This document shows, piece after piece, positions 25,106 to 38,747 of a stretch of DNA of 64,000 bases. Each line of letters begins with the position of its first letter. Positions within the stretch are counted from its first letter, which is position 1. The stretch is from Apteryx mantelli (Eukaryota > Chordata > Aves > Apterygiformes > Apterygidae). A program made the position numbers and the translations under genes. The stretch is from assembly GCF_036417845.1 (NCBI RefSeq), contig NC_089981.1, forward strand, positions 8,325,501 through 8,389,500. The letters run 5' to 3'. The notes beneath the pieces are model-generated. The model worked only from the letters and a program-made list of their open reading frames with translations. It searched no databases and was not told the DNA's origin.

Positions 25106-26499
25106 TTTGGCACTATAATGGTTTTCATGTGCCCTCTTTTAGTGTGCCTTTTTTAAGGAAAAAAGTCTGCTTTTCTGGAGGACATCTATGGAGCACTCTT
25201 CTCCCCTCACTCGTGGCCACGGTTGCGTGTACAGGATCATCCAAATGGCCCACTCCAAGGGCAATGGCCCGCTTGTTCCTGAAGATAGGTGGTCTTGACA
25301 CTAGTTCAGACATCATTCTTCCTGTATTGCAATCACCAATACATTTTTTGCCTCTTAGCTAACTCCCCCGGGCATTGGTAGCAGGGTAGTTAGAGCTCAG
25401 TATGGGCCACAAAGTCCATTAACAGGACAAAGCAGCCCCCGTTCAGCCTTGCTGAAATAGGAATATAATGGTTAGGCTGCAGCTGTGCCAACTTGCTAAG
25501 ACCTGCCTTAATTACATGGACCTCCACCACCCTGACCTTTGGGACTGCAACTCGTAAACATACAAATAACAAATCCACATCCTGGCAGAAGAAAGTAAGA
25601 GTTTCCTCTCTTGAATGAAATGGTGGCAAGCACTAAATGGCAACAGCAGCAGGAAAACTCAGCTTTGCATCTTCCCAAAGAGGAGCAGATACCGCAAGAT
25701 CCTCCAGGTTTGGCTGAGAAAGGATTTCTCATTTGCTTGCATCCCTGTTGTCAAGGAAAAGTGGCCATCTTCTGCTCAGGAATAAACTGGGAAGAGTCAC
25801 CAAATGAAATACTTTCCATTTAGAGGGTGAAAAATCTCATGCTAAAAGGGAAGGAATCCTGAACAAGAAGGGAATCAGTCATCCCTGTAAAGGTGCTACC
25901 AGCTTCACCTCACATGAAAAATTATTGTTAATCTGTTGGAGGTTACCAGTAACCTGGCTGACGCTCTCAAAGCGGAGTTCTTATCATGTGGGTGACAGAA
26001 TGGAGGTTTCAGTTCTTGCTGAGGTCTGTTTCTAGCATAGGCTTCAAGGTATTGCATATGTACAAAACTATTCTCTTACTGACCTGTTTCATCCAGAAAG
26101 ACAAGAGTAGATACTGTGGATACCACGCCAGTTTATTCCCCCCTTGAGCCATATCTTCAGAAGTACTTGCCCATTTCAAGAAGCAGACAGCAGGATTAAA
26201 ACCAGCCTATAATGGTTAGGTACACAGTTTAAGTGAGCAAAATGCTTACCCTGCTTAGATGCACAAAAGACCAGACTGCCTTTACACACTGAGTTATCTT
26301 TGCATAGCTGGCTGTTGTTTATCTCCAACCTACCCAACCTTTTCTGCCCTGAAGCACAGCAACTAGCCCAGTTAATTCTCAGAAAAGGGCTTCAATGAGC
26401 TTGCTATCAACAGGTTGCTCTCTTCCATGGACTACTTGGGAAACTGAAGGAGGAAATTTCCCTCTCCTGCCCCAACGTGAGTGATCAAACACTGGATTA

Positions 26500-26655
26500 G
26501 GTGCAAATTTGTAGAATCCCCATCTGTGCTGACATTTAAAATTCAGCTGGATCGGGCCGGAGCAATCTGATCTGACTGAACCTGCTCTGAGGAGGAGGTT
26601 GGACTTGATGACCTCCAGAAATCCTTCCCAACCTAAATGATTCTATGATTCTATC
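26500..26655 (+). mobile_element. CR1 LINE 3' end
   Basis: It ends in TTGGACTTGATGACCTCCAG, a diverged CCTTCCCAACCTAAATGATTCT and one repeat of ATTCTATG, the diagnostic 3'UTR and short 8-base tail of CR1 elements. A short 5'-truncated copy on the plus strand. Confidence 0.9.
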
Positions 26656-29600
26656 TGCAGATTGAAAATGATCTTTTTCATCTCTAAAATGAAGAAATAG
26701 GCCTACCTTCCTTGCACGAATGTGCGAGATATTTTATGCCGTATTGATCCCAGAAATAAACTCTTATTTCAAAAGCTACAAACATTTCATGTACCTTCGT
26801 AAGAGTGAGTAGCTTCCTTCTTCACTTCAAAGACATCTTACTGAAACAAATCAGAAGATTTATCTAAATAGAAAAACTTTAGGACTTCCCACTTGAAATA
26901 GAGCCCCTCCCTGCTCCACCTGCCCAGATAAATGTTCTTTGCTTCGATGTTTGCAGAACTATGCAATTCAGCACTGCCTTTAGAGCAACAGCTCATTCTT
27001 TTCCCTATATGTTGCAGCTGACCTGCAGCCTGGGCATTGTGAAACATTAGTGGAGTGACACGCTGAGAAACAACTTCAATATGAAATGTGATATTCTAAA
27101 TGTGATATTCTAACACTCAGCTTGCCACTGCAGAACTCTTTCTTCAGAAAAATGGTGTTACTTGGAAGTACTTGGTGTATTTATGACTCTCGATGCAGTT
27201 TAATGTCTGTAAATTAGATCTCCTGCAAGACACCAGGCCTTAATTAGGAGTCTCAGCAGATGCACTGTAATGAAGAATCTTTCTGTGAATTAATTTCCCC
27301 TACCCTTGGTTAGGGGTCCAGTCAACATCTATTCTAGGCTCCCCCTATAGACAAAGGGAGCAATATCACCTTCAAAGGACAATTCATCCCATCTTAAGAT
27401 AAGTGTGATAAGCAGAAGGAATCATCCTCTAAGGGTGTCTTTGTTGTCATTGATTATAGGACATGCCCTTCTCCTTCCCTGCCCTTACTACTTTTTACTA
27501 GTGAAACTGATGACATTAGTGTCCTAGCAAATTCAGTGAACCCTGGTCATGTCTGTCCCTATCAACTCACAAACAAAGCTTAACAAAGCTTTAGACTGCA
27601 AACTTTAATACAAATTCTTTTAATAATAACAAGACCATATTCACGTAAATAGCAGTACAGTGTAAGATATCAGAGGAATCAGTTCTGCTTATCTGACTCT
27701 GAAGAGCTGCAGTGCAACTCCGTGGAGTTTAAGCATTAAGTATGCCATCTGAATGTGAATCCACCTCTGTTATTAATTATGATCAAACTTGATAATTCTT
27801 CCTCTCATTAAAATGCACAGTCCTGATACACAGTTAGCTGGTTTTTCCACAGAAGACTCCTGTTGTCTCTAATAACACATCTACCCTTGGACTCGTGTCC
27901 TTTGTTAGCTAAACTCTTTGGCTCATGGACCATCTAGTTTCAGGCAGCCTGCTCATCTGTGGAGCAGATATTTTGCTGTGATAACCTGTTCATCTGTGGA
28001 CCATCCAGGCTCAGATTATGTGTCCATCCATCGGGGTAGATTTTTCTTCAAATGCAGATAGAAAATTCTTCAAGTAGTTAATTGCTGGTGATTTGCTTAG
28101 AGTTCTGGTGCCTCTGCCTTAACACTGCCTTTGCACTTTCACCTAATCCCACATATATTTTTCTTCTAAGGTCCTTGAATAATTAACTCTTTTGAAGAAA
28201 AGAAAAATAATGGTCTATTGGAAGATGTTGACATAGATATCACGCTTTAGTAACGGCTTGCCATTAACCTCTCTCTGTTCTTGCAATATCACTGGACACT
28301 TATTGAAATTACTTTACGATAAGATGATGAAGACAGCTGTTCTGGGAAGCTGAGGAGCCTTTGAGACATATGAACAAAGACCCTTCCCCTGATTCTGGCA
28401 GGAGTTTAAGGACATCTCTACCTGCCAGGAAAGCTAGCTTATTTGTGCTACTTCGAGGGCTTAGAGGTTGTTCGACAAACTGTTGGCCTTCAGAGCAGAG
28501 AGCTGAATTGGGTTACTCAGCTGAAGAGTGATCTGCTCTGACTGTCCCTAGCGGGGAAAGTCATCAGTGGGGCTTAGGCAGGCAGAAATGTCCCAGGTAA
28601 CGCAGCCTTGGTTAGACTGTGCTTACAGTGGCTGCTCGTGTTGTGGAGTGGGGGCGACTCCCAGGACAATGAATGTGCAGAGCCATGTGTAAGATGATGA
28701 GTGAGGGAAGCTCGTCTCTTTGGGCTGCACCATGAGGTCTGCAATGTATTTGCATTGGACCGAGTCCTCTTCCAGACTGCATTAGACTGGCAATGTAATG
28801 GCTTCCGGAGTTCTCGTCTAGACTATGTGAAAGCCGTGGTGTTCAGGAGATAGCTGGGTTAAAAGTGGATCAACAGGTATTGCTTGTCTGGGTTATTTAT
28901 CTTTCTTTGCTGTAGTCCTCTCTCACAGTTTAGTCAGGAATATCTGAAACATCCATGGTATTCTAGGAAGCATGAAAATGTTTGCTTGCAGAAAATTTGT
29001 ACTTCTAGATGCTGCCAGAGTTGCTCTGGGAACTGACTGGTTATTGTTTAATAGCACCTGTCAGTCTTAATGATAAAGCTATGGATGCGGAAGAGTGGAA
29101 CATATTTCTTCCTCAGACACTACGTTTACACATTAAGGGGTCTAGGTGGTTCAGGACGGGCAGAATGGGTTGCTCTGAGTGATGACCCCCAGTGAGAGGG
29201 AGTGTAGCTTTTTATGGGACCTTTACTTGCAGTCCTTCCTAAGGATAGGGAAAAATGGTCTTACACCCATTTGTCTAACAACTCTGTGTATTGAGGCAGT
29301 GTTATAGCAGGTTCCGTTTCCTTCTCTGTGCTACTTCCATGGCCAAAGCAGCTGAGACTGAAGTCTTTCTCTACTGAAGCCAGTGGCTTTTTGTTCTCTG
29401 AGAGCCAGCTCCCTGAGTCAGATGGAATGTGATCCAAAACCAGAACTCAGGGCAGCATTAAGCTGCATTAACGGGGACTTGAAATAATTCCATAAACCTG
29501 AGCTGGTCACTCTACACTCTTCCTGTAATTCATAGATATAAACATAGACCATTCAAGGGAGACAGAGACAGGTGTGATCAAACTATGGAGGCAAACAGAC

Positions 29601-30372
29601 TTTTATTTGCCTTCATGAGCTATAGAAAGAGCCTACAAGTTTGGTTTATGCTTTGGCAGCTCATTAACAGAAGTCTAAAATTAAGTAAGATGAATCCCAG
29701 CCACAGCATTTGTAAAAAGTTCTTCTGCGTGCACAGTTTTAGCCTGCGATGAATGTGAATTGGTTCAAGGATATTCACCCACAACAAAAGAGGGTAGGCT
29801 GTCCCTCAGGACCACCTGCTGTGTGGTGACTTTGTTCTTGCATGGAAGACTCGAGTCGCCCACATCACTAATACTGTAAACAGTCTAAGGTGCCTGATGA
29901 ATGTGACCCACTATTGCTAAAAGGTTAATGATCACCTTCAGACTGTGAGTCAGGAAAAAAAAGACTACAAGGACGCATGAGGTAAGGGAATGGAAACAGA
30001 ACATGGAAGCGATACTGCTGAACTGGTACTAGTTAGCAACAGTTGAAAACAAAGCTGGGATATCTTTAAGGCATCAAACTTGAAAGTAAAAACTTAGGTG
30101 AAACTAATTGCCTTCGAAAGTGTCACAATTGTACTTTTTCACAGTAAAGCTGTAGCTCTTGCTATTACAGAAAAGCTTTAAATATTACAGTTATTTCTTC
30201 CTTCACTTCTGCATTCACTTTTCTCCTACTTCTGTTGCATAACGAGCAATTATTTCAGAATAAATTCATCCATGAACAGCTGTACTCATCATTTTACTTT
30301 TTTAAGCACCTGTTCCAACTCCTTTGGAGGTTTTATTGACTGACAAACAATTTTCTCCATGTAACAGTCCGT

Positions 30373-31253
30373 TCAGTGCCTCATTTTGAGGACCTCCTTG
30401 GTCCTCAAGCTGCAGACTGTGGGGCTTACCATTGTATAAAACACAGATATTATCTGGTCTTGGTCAGGCAAGGAGCCAGAGCTGTGGGGTGTGTAGCTGG
30501 AGTGCCAAAGGATATGGCAAAAACTATCAAGTGCACAGGATGCACAGGTGGAGAAGGTTTTGTGTCTTCCCTCGCTGGAGTGGCACCTCAGGATGGCAGA
30601 GATGATGTAGATGTAGCAAAATGCGTACCTGCAGTATGACAAAGATGTCACCTAAGATGCAAAATGCTGCGAGGATGATCTTGTTAACCCTGATGTCAGA
30701 GCAGGAGATACCACAGATCAGGGGTACCACACCACAGAAGTGACTGGTGATGCTGGAATGGCAGAAGGACACCCAAAAGGCACAGCTGCTGTGTATCATT
30801 GAGATTAGAGACCCACAAGAGTAAGAACCAAGTCACAGCTGGATGCTGAGGCTTCATGACATGACAGCTTTGCGTAGCAGTGGTTTCCAGCTGGTCATAT
30901 GCCATCACAGCCAGAATGAAACATTCGTTGGTGCAAAATATAGAGAAACAATACATCTGGGCAGCACAGCCACCAAATGAGACAGCTTTGCTCTCTGCTA
31001 AGAGACTGGCCACCGTCCTGGGGGTGATGACTGAGCAGCAGAGGTCTAAGACTGCCAGATGGCTAAGGAAAAGCTATTTGGGAGGGTGGTTTGGGGAGAC
31101 AATCCTTATCAATGCGGTCAAGGCCAGATTTCCAACTACAGTCATCAGGTAAATAATTAAAAGCATTACAATGAGAGTGGGCTGTGCTTCTGCCTTGTTG
31201 ATTAGATCTAGGAGGAGGAACTCAGCTACTGTGGTGTAATTTTCTGCTGCCGT
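30373..31253 (-). pseudogene. Olfactory receptor pseudogene, OR5/8/9 type
   Basis: Minus strand. At the expected start the codon is ACG (31251-31253) instead of ATG, followed by AAENYTTVAEFLLLDL, a typical OR5/8 N-terminus with an NYT sequon, and TM1 with VVGNLALTALIRI. TM2 is scrambled (SPNHPPK, then a stop). Another frame gives MASLLAESKAVSFGGCAAQM and FILAVMAYD; further frame changes give the loop, then SSEGRHKTFSTCAS (TM6) and VFYTMVSPTVCSLRTKEVL before the stop at 30373. Several frameshifts plus the lost start make this an older pseudogene. Confidence 0.85.
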
Positions 31254-31696
31254 TTTGCTCAGATATTTGTTCACATTAGGTAAGCAAGCTTGTCTTGATA
31301 CACTCTGGAGAACAACTGGCAAAAACCGATCATGATCATATGCTCCCACTAGCGGTGAGCAGCTTACTTCGTTTGGTCAACAAGGACAATACTGATTTTG
31401 TCCAAAATGCCATTCTGAAATGTAATCACTTGTCTGTGTTATCCCAAACCAGCTGTAACATACATTATCTACCTAGATTGTTCCAGTGTGAAGCTGGAGC
31501 ACTATGAATGCCACTAAGTCACAGTCTAATACATAGGTATCAATGTTCAAGAGCTGTTAGTGGCAAGTAGGCTAAATGAGACTGGAAAGAGAAGAAATAG
31601 TCTCTGACAGATCTTAAAGAGGTAGTAGCATTTCCCAGTTCTTTGAATTCTTAAGTCAAAATTACATATGCTAGTGAGCATTTCAATTACTACTGT

Positions 31697-32195
31697 TTCC
31701 AGGGTCTGAGGGCACTAATAGGCCTTAATGGGCCTGATCATCCTCGCCTGAGGCAGCCACTGGCACCTCCTGCCCATGGGCCCAGGAGCCCCATTTAAGC
31801 TCAACCCTGGGCCTTCAGTTTCTGTCTGAGCTACCCTGGAGGAGCACTGATCTCCAGCTCAGCTCAGCTCAGCTCAGCGTGCAGACTCCATTGCTCTGGA
31901 CCCTGCCCTGTGGACTGACTTCCCAGCTTGACCCTGCACCTATCTTGTCACTTTGGGCCTGCCCAGTAGGCACTGGACTCTCTCTGTCCCTGGTTACCCT
32001 CACCAGGCCTGATCCTGGCTCTGACCCACAGGCTGACTTCTCAGCTTGACCTCATACCTGCTTCATCACCAGGAACTCTCCTGGTCATCTGGACTCTTGG
32101 TTGAACTCGGCTACCACCTCTAGGTCTTCTCTGCCCACCTGGCTCAGGGCCAGAGGGACAGGCCCTGGCTGCAGCCTCCTGAACTTATCATTCTA
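31697..32195 (+). mobile_element. Probable solo LTR of an avian endogenous retrovirus
   Basis: A GC- and CT-rich island of about 500 bases in AT-rich surroundings. A TATA-like CCCCATTTAAGCTC box is followed by a C/T-rich transcribed-type region, and no coding sequence lies on either side. Internally a segment around GACTTCCCAGCTTGACC (about 31916) recurs diverged as GACTTCTCAGCTTGACC about 119 bases later. Layout and composition resemble LTRs of bird ERVs. I cannot fix the ends or the family, and no target-site duplication was confirmed. Confidence 0.4.
31855..31878. repeat. (CAGCT)n pentamer tract
   Basis: Nearly five perfect CAGCT units inside the LTR-like block. Confidence 0.9.
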
Positions 32196-35100
32196 CACAT
32201 CCTGAATAGGGAAAAGGAAGGAAAAAATGGGCACTTCTCTGGCATAACTCATCTCATCATGTAGCAGATGTCTAAGATACTTAGTTGAACCATTCTGTAA
32301 AAATACCTGTTGCTTTTTTTTCCTCCCCCTCCCTATTGAGAAGAAACTAAGATGGAAGACAGAAACGAAGGCATGCTTAAAGGTATATCTCTAGGTGAGA
32401 TGAATTCCATAAGCAGCCATATGCATGTAGAGCTACTCCAGATTTATTACAAATAAACCAACTATTCCTTCACTGCCATATTTATAACTGTGATACTCAT
32501 ATTTTTTTTTAATTCAGAAAAGTATATTAAAGTCCACTGCTTGGATTCCAACTGTTTCCAGTCAACTTTGATGGCATTCTACTAGACAAATGTCTGATAG
32601 AAAACATTCTTTGATTAATTCTGCTCGTTCCTGCACCAAACCAAGCTCCATTCACACTCATAACAAACTGACTGTCTGACTAGTAGGTACATGGGCATAT
32701 GAATTCATGAGCTGACTTTTGAAGGTGCGCAGGATATACAAAGTTACCTGTGAAGACAGAAATGGATGGTCAGCATCTCTGGGGAAAATAAGGTTTCAAA
32801 TGCATTTGTCTGCATGGGATTACGGTGATATTCCAGAGTAGATGTCAGCTGCACTTAAACTCCATGACTATGAAAAGAGTTAAATTCATATCCATTTTCA
32901 CTTACCATGTCTTTATTAAACCAAAGGTAAGTAACTGCAATTTGTTTGCACGGAAGAATACATCACTACAATCTGCTGCTGCTGTATCAATTCTATCAAT
33001 AAATTGGACATACAAGCCACAAAGAACACGTGTGAAAATGAGGCTATTCTAGGATTCCTAGACTGTAACATTCTAGTTCCACATTGTCCTGACATGATGT
33101 TTTGCTAAATTTAAGTCTACTTTTAAATAGAAACAGACTTTATCTACCTCTGTTATTTCTGTTTTGTATAACAGAGATGGTTTCTTTCCAAAATGTTGAG
33201 AAGATTTGGATTTATTCCACTCTTGGTAATACCCAGCACTCTGAAAAAGAAGGAGAACAGGCTTTTATCTGTCTGGTTAATGATGGAGCTTCTATATGTA
33301 TGTACAGACATCTGGAGACCAAGGGTCTATAAGCAAATCTGGTAAATAATCCAGTCCTTATCTGAAAAAAAAAAAGCAATTACATAGCAACTTATGGTTG
33401 GATCATACAAGAACTTCCAAAGTGAACACAGATGTTACTGGCTGGGGAGGCAGCACAAGTATTTGGGGAAGCAGAGTAAAGGGAAGACAAGAGGATTTTC
33501 TTCTGTGAGGTGAATTGAATAACTGTGAAACTTCCACCTTGCAGTAATTAAGTTGCTGTGCTCCTTCAGCAAATTATCCATTATGAACGTATTGACTATG
33601 TCACCAAATACATAAAAAGTTCAACATCTGCCAACAAGAGAAATACAGGGAGTTGCATTATCTGTTTGTGTTAGAGTAACTGACTCTTAGGATTCAGTTC
33701 TTCTCACCTAAATTCAGGCATCCTACTGAAGGACCTTATGCTGGTGCCTCTGTGGTTTGAGATCTCTCAGTAGAGATAAAAGGGAGAAATTAGGGAGGAC
33801 TGTGGGTGAAAACGCTCATGTCATCTACCAGGAAGCACCTAAAAGCTTTGTCTGAATCTAATCTAGTCATCTAAACCCCCTCTGGACTCAACGGAGAGAG
33901 ACAGGCAGTTCCTGGAGATGATTCAACCAACCCTAAGGAAGAAGCGCTCTGTAAAGACGCTAACTTCTTTCTCTCTGATGAACACAGAGGAAGCCTGATT
34001 AGCTTTAAATAGGTCACTTGCATACAGCTAAAGCTCAGCAAGGAAGTCTTCCTGTATGTTTTCCCCAAGTGTTTCACACCCATGAGCATTTGAAAGAGTA
34101 ATCATGGAGCCTGGCCTCCTGCATTGCTGTGGTATGGAAATATGGTGTGATGGCATGGCGCAGAACTGCAGGCTTGGGAGGGTAAGGCTGGTGGATTTCC
34201 AGGGAAGGGTTTTTGTTTTTGTTTTTGCACATGCACGTGCAATTTCACACATGCTTTCTCCATGTCATGTTGGTTAGGCTCCATGCATCCCAGATTTTGG
34301 GATGTGCATAGTTTACCGTGCACATAAAGACAGCCAGAACAGCACACGGTGCAGCTCAGTGTGATATTTCAGAGAATGTGAAATGCATCTCCTGGACAGA
34401 GCTGTGCAGTAGATCCAGACCCATCATGGATCTTGAGCACATGCCACATGTTTATACAGCAGATGGGATTCATCTCCCTGCAGTTAAGCTATTTAAAAGT
34501 TAGGTGACTGAATCTAATCTAGTTGTCTAAGGTGCCTTTGTAGTAAAGGAAGGAGACAGGCCATTCAAGAAGATAATTCATCATCTCTCTCTTGCAAACT
34601 CATCTTACAGGGACATGGGACCTTTTCCATTTCCACTCATTTCCTGCTGGTATTTTAAATGCTGTCTTAAATTTGCCCTCACTCCCACACCTGCAGAAAG
34701 AGAAGGAAGGTCAGAAGCAGTGGGGGAGTCATTGATATTCCTGGTGGAGGCTGCTCTCCAAAGATCTCCCATCTTTGGGCAAATAGTGTTTCTCTTCAAT
34801 GGTGAATTCCTGCTTCTCTAATCTTCCTTTTGCATGAGAGAGCAATGTTGAAACATTGAAATGTCTTCTGGGTCAATTATGCTAAATTTCAATTGAGAAA
34901 AATCAAAATGCTTCACTTTGATCATTTTGAATCATTTAATTTCAACAAAGAAATTATTAGATATTTCAGAATGTATATCATAGACATTGCAATACAGTCA
35001 TATAATATGTAATAATAGAATGTGTTTTGAATTAAATGAAACCAGACAAGAAAGTAGGTATGAAAAATGCTTTGGAAACTGGAAGTGCTTCTCCATCTCA

Positions 35101-35205
35101 AATGTAACAACGGATCAAAGTCAAACTATACCAGCTGACTAGCTGGGCAGTTGGTTTAAAAGGAAGTGCTAAAAACATGGGAATAGCAGCACTTAGAGAG
35201 ATGAC

Positions 35206-35240
35206 TTATTTATTTATTTATTTATTTATTATTTATTTTT
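35206..35240. repeat. (TTTA)n microsatellite
   Basis: About eight TTTA units with one missing T, ending in a short T run. Confidence 0.95.
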
Positions 35241-35840
35241 CCTTGGGAGATGTTGTGCTGGAAGCAGGAAGGGGACCTGGCACTGTAGGATGCGTGGAGG
35301 AATACCGGGGCTATTAAGGTAGTGGTAATTCTGCATGTGTGTCCATTGCATGCATCTCTAAGCACACGAGGTTTATCAACTGGAAATAACTGAGTATGTA
35401 ATTACCTCACAGGAACAGCTTTTGGGAAAGAGGTCTTCAGATATGCATGGGGGTGAGGGCAGACTGAAATAGCAGCAGGTGGCTATGGCCCAAAAGTGAA
35501 GGGGCTCAGCCGGACTTCAGGGAGAAATAACAGAATGGTGGAAACAGTGAATTTAGGAGCAGAGTTAGCCAGCTACAAACGAGGGACATGTCTGCAGAGG
35601 ATGCGCAAATGACTTTTTTGCAATTGCTGATCGCCTCACAGCCTGTCATTGCGTGAAACAAGGTAAACCCTGGCCTCAGCTCAGTTCGGCCATTATGAGC
35701 ATTCACAGTCTGTGTCGTTATCTGTGGAGGCTAGGTTGAGTGCCAGTCTGGACTTCCAGCTGCTTGAGCTTATCTAGGTAGTGCCCTGAACTGCGCTTCT
35801 CACGCTCGCTTCTGTCACTTGCTCCAATTACTCATTTCTT

Positions 35841-38747
35841 CTCCTCCTGCTAGGCTGAGCCATGTCTCCTTTTAGTCCTCTCCTCCCTTCCTTTGCCTTC
35901 CCTCCATCCAGAGTCAGCGTCCTCACGCACAACCTAACCAGGCCACCTCCCCAGGCTGAGCCGTGGTGCCCCATAGCAGCCCTGCTCCCAGCATGCCGTG
36001 GGGATGCCCCAAGGCATGCTGGGAGTGTGGCTGCTGCCAGCCCAGCCCTGATGCAGCAGAGCCGAGGTGCTGGCAGCCTGAGGGCGCTGCCTTCCTGCCA
36101 GCTTAAAGCCATGGGCTCTATGCAGCCAGTGCGTCGCTGTCTGCTTTCCGGGGGCGTGCAGTCGTGTGCCTTGCAACCTCGTCGATCGCCTCCTTGGCAC
36201 ACTCCAGGCTCCTTTGTGCGACCTTAGATCCCTTCTCCATGCATGCGCTGATGCTCTGGTCCCCTCACACCTGCTAAAGTCTCCTCCAGTCCTCTCCCTG
36301 CATCCTCAGGTTCCTTCCGTTTCCCTCCGTGAGCACCTGAGCCCCCTGCTTTCCCCACCCTCAGCACTCTCCTCCCTTCTACTTCCCCCAAGGATTCCTC
36401 TGATCCCCTCCGTTGCTCGCCACGCGCACCCTCAGCCCCTCCATTCCCTTCCCTCTGTGCTCCCGTCCCCTCCATTCACCTCCCGGCACACTCGCATCCC
36501 CTCCCTTTCCCCCACTCACACTCACTTCCCCTCTACAGCTTCTCTCTTCTGCAGGCAGTGCTGCTGCCGAAGGCACCGTGCCCCTTCCACAGACCTCTGC
36601 AGCTGTACAGTTGGGGTGCGGGGGGGTCAGTAGGAACTCAGCTCTGCTCCCACTGTCTTGCTCACTCCGTTGCTTCCTTTGAGGCTCCCTCAGATTTGCA
36701 GGGCGGAAAATAATGTGCAGGGGATGCCTTTCGGGCACTCGGTGTAAAGCCACTCTGCTTTCCATGCAGCCATCTCAGCTATCTGTTCTGCTTCTGCAAG
36801 GGGTCTCTCAGCCTGCAGTGCTTACCAGGCAGGTGAGAAAGGAAAGACCTCAGGCATCGTTTCCTTCCGAAGAGGCCAGAGGGCCGGCCGCTCCTTGACC
36901 ACCCTCCGGGCAGACTGAGAAGTAACCAGAGAGGGTCACCAGAATGTACTGCGTGCAGGCATTATTCCCGTGCCTCGTTCGGGTGTGTGATACTGCGTTG
37001 TCACACTGTAGATGGGAAGCTGCTCTCAGTCGCCTCCACTGGGAACCCAAGCAGTGGGATGGCACTGCGAGTGTTGCAGGCTCCATCTGAGCATCACATT
37101 TTTCTTCTGCAAAACGAGTGACTTTAGAAGGGAAATGGGCTTTTGGGGCTCCAGTGATAATCTCCACCTGGCGCCACCCTTCTTTTGGTTTTGCCCTGTT
37201 AGGATCACATCTTCAAAAACCCCCCCAATTAGAACCCACCCCAAGACCAGGATTCACAGATGTCATCTCTAACACAGAGAGAATTTAGTGCCGAGGGAAA
37301 GAAATGACCTTTCCGATAAGCGCTTTTATTTTTCTTGATTTTCCCAGGCTTTGACACCGTTTGGAGGCATTCATGGTGGATTTGCCTTAATACAGTTTTC
37401 AGGGTGAGAGAGCAAACCCCTCTGCTCCTTCGCTAGGCCATGCCATCTCCATGCCTGTGGCCTAGGGAAGCAACAGCTAGGAGTTGGCCCTTCCTCCCCA
37501 GAGGCTGAGAGAGTGCAGTCACAGTCTTCCTCTTTATTCATCCACTTGCTCATTTAGGCCTTCCTTCCTGAGCAGAGCCTCTCCTTGCCAGCAGTTGTAG
37601 CCCCGCAACCCTGATCTGGGGACATTGCGGGAGTGGCATGCCTGAGGTGAGCCCCAGCCTGGGGGACCCCTCCTGTGGCTCCCCGTGCCCCCTGTTGTCC
37701 TTGGGGAGTGGGCAGTGAGGTGCGGGCAGCTCCCTAAAGTGCCCCAGGAAGCTCCCCTTGCCCTTGCAGGGCCCACCTTGGCAGCACCTGGGGGGTCAAG
37801 GGGTCCCTGCAGCCCCTCTGTGACATGGCCTGGGGCATCACGCAGTGCATCGCAGCAACAGCTGCGCCCTCCCCATATGGCCCTGGCAGCCTGAGCTGAG
37901 CCCAGGTGCTTGGGGCTGCTCTTGCCACAGCTCTGCCCTGCCCTGCTCTGCTCTGGAGCAGCTGCTGTGCAGCGAGCAGGAGAAGGCGAGAGGAGGTGGT
38001 GGCACAGTGTGAGACGCTGTTTGTTGACCTTCCCAGCAGGTCGTCGGAGAGGAGCGTTTCTTCCTGGCCACAAGAGCTCTTTGAACTAACTCGGTAGGCT
38101 GGGAATTCCCTCTGTGCCCCTAGGGAAGTCCTCGGTGCTGCTGGGAATTGCTGCCTGCGGGAGCCCTCCATAATATGGCGCTGTCAGGGCTGCAGAACTT
38201 GCACGTTTAGAATCTTTGCTCCCCGGCAGCGCGTCCACCCCTGTGTTACTAGTTCCTTGTCAGCTGCGGTCATAGGACCTTTGGTCCTCGCTCCAATAAC
38301 TCTTTCCTCCTTTGCCGCTGTCACACCTGTGGTCCTTGGCACTGTGGAGCCAAGCTGGTTTGACAGGAGTGTTTTGGAGGTGGACAGTCATGGCTACTGG
38401 AGTCTTTGAGCACTGGGAAGGTGCATGAGAGGAGCACTTGTAAAGGTGCTTCATGTCTGAAGAATTTGCAGATGGCTCCTGTGTATTTCCCTGTTGCTGC
38501 TGTCTTCAGTTTTGGATCATCTTTCCAACCAGACCTTCCAACTTCTGCCCCTCATGTCTGTGGGCTCAGTAATTTACGTATTCTCCTGTGAACCAAACGC
38601 TTGCTTCACTCACAGGAGATTTACCTTGTCCTCTTCAGCAATTTTCTTTGCCTGAGAAACTTCTGCAAAAGTAAAGAGCTTTACTTCCATGCTTACAAAA
38701 GTTCATTTGTGGTTCATATGCTCTTTGAGTTCGGGTTCTGAGGAAGA
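35841..38747. other. GC-richer region upstream of the ATAD2-like gene
   Basis: Base composition rises here and CpG sites are more frequent than in the OR block. Long overlapping frames on both strands (35828-36202, 36166-36633, 37534-38171) are proline-, serine- or alanine-rich and have no motifs, so I read them as composition effects. The region holds two convergent CCCAGCATGCC motifs (35982-36026). It may contain the promoter and non-coding first exons of the ATAD2-like gene, but no spliced leader can be proved from sequence. Confidence 0.45.
35982..36026. promoter_or_regulatory. Paired inverted ZNF143/THAP11-like motifs
   Basis: A perfect 12-base inverted repeat (35986-35997 and 36013-36024, spacer 15) whose arms are TCCCAGCATGCC. 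The right arm, read on the minus strand with its flanks, is ACTCCCAGCATGCCTTGGGG, close to the known vertebrate promoter element ACTACAATTCCCAGCATGC bound by ZNF143 and THAP11. Such elements normally lie near transcription start sites. The nearest gene on the plus strand is the ATAD2-like gene, 2.7 kb downstream. Binding is inferred from motif similarity only. Confidence 0.45.

Larger units (their letters stand above)
24746..30372. other. Intergenic, one CR1 tail
   Basis: The only elements recognised are the CR1 3' end at about 26500-26655 and a possible MIR trace near 25015-25105. AT-rich, with no frames carrying known motifs. Confidence 0.55.
31254..35840. other. Intergenic with probable solo LTR
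   Basis: Apart from the LTR-like block (31697-32195), a CAGCT tract inside it (31855-31878) and a TTTA tract (35206-35240), nothing is recognised. Frames are short and carry no motifs. Confidence 0.55.

Noticed and set aside
36166-36765. Long proline/serine-rich frames on both strands upstream of the ATAD2-like gene
   Set aside because: C/T-rich sequence biases against stops; no motif or splice sites joining the ATAD2-like exons in phase.
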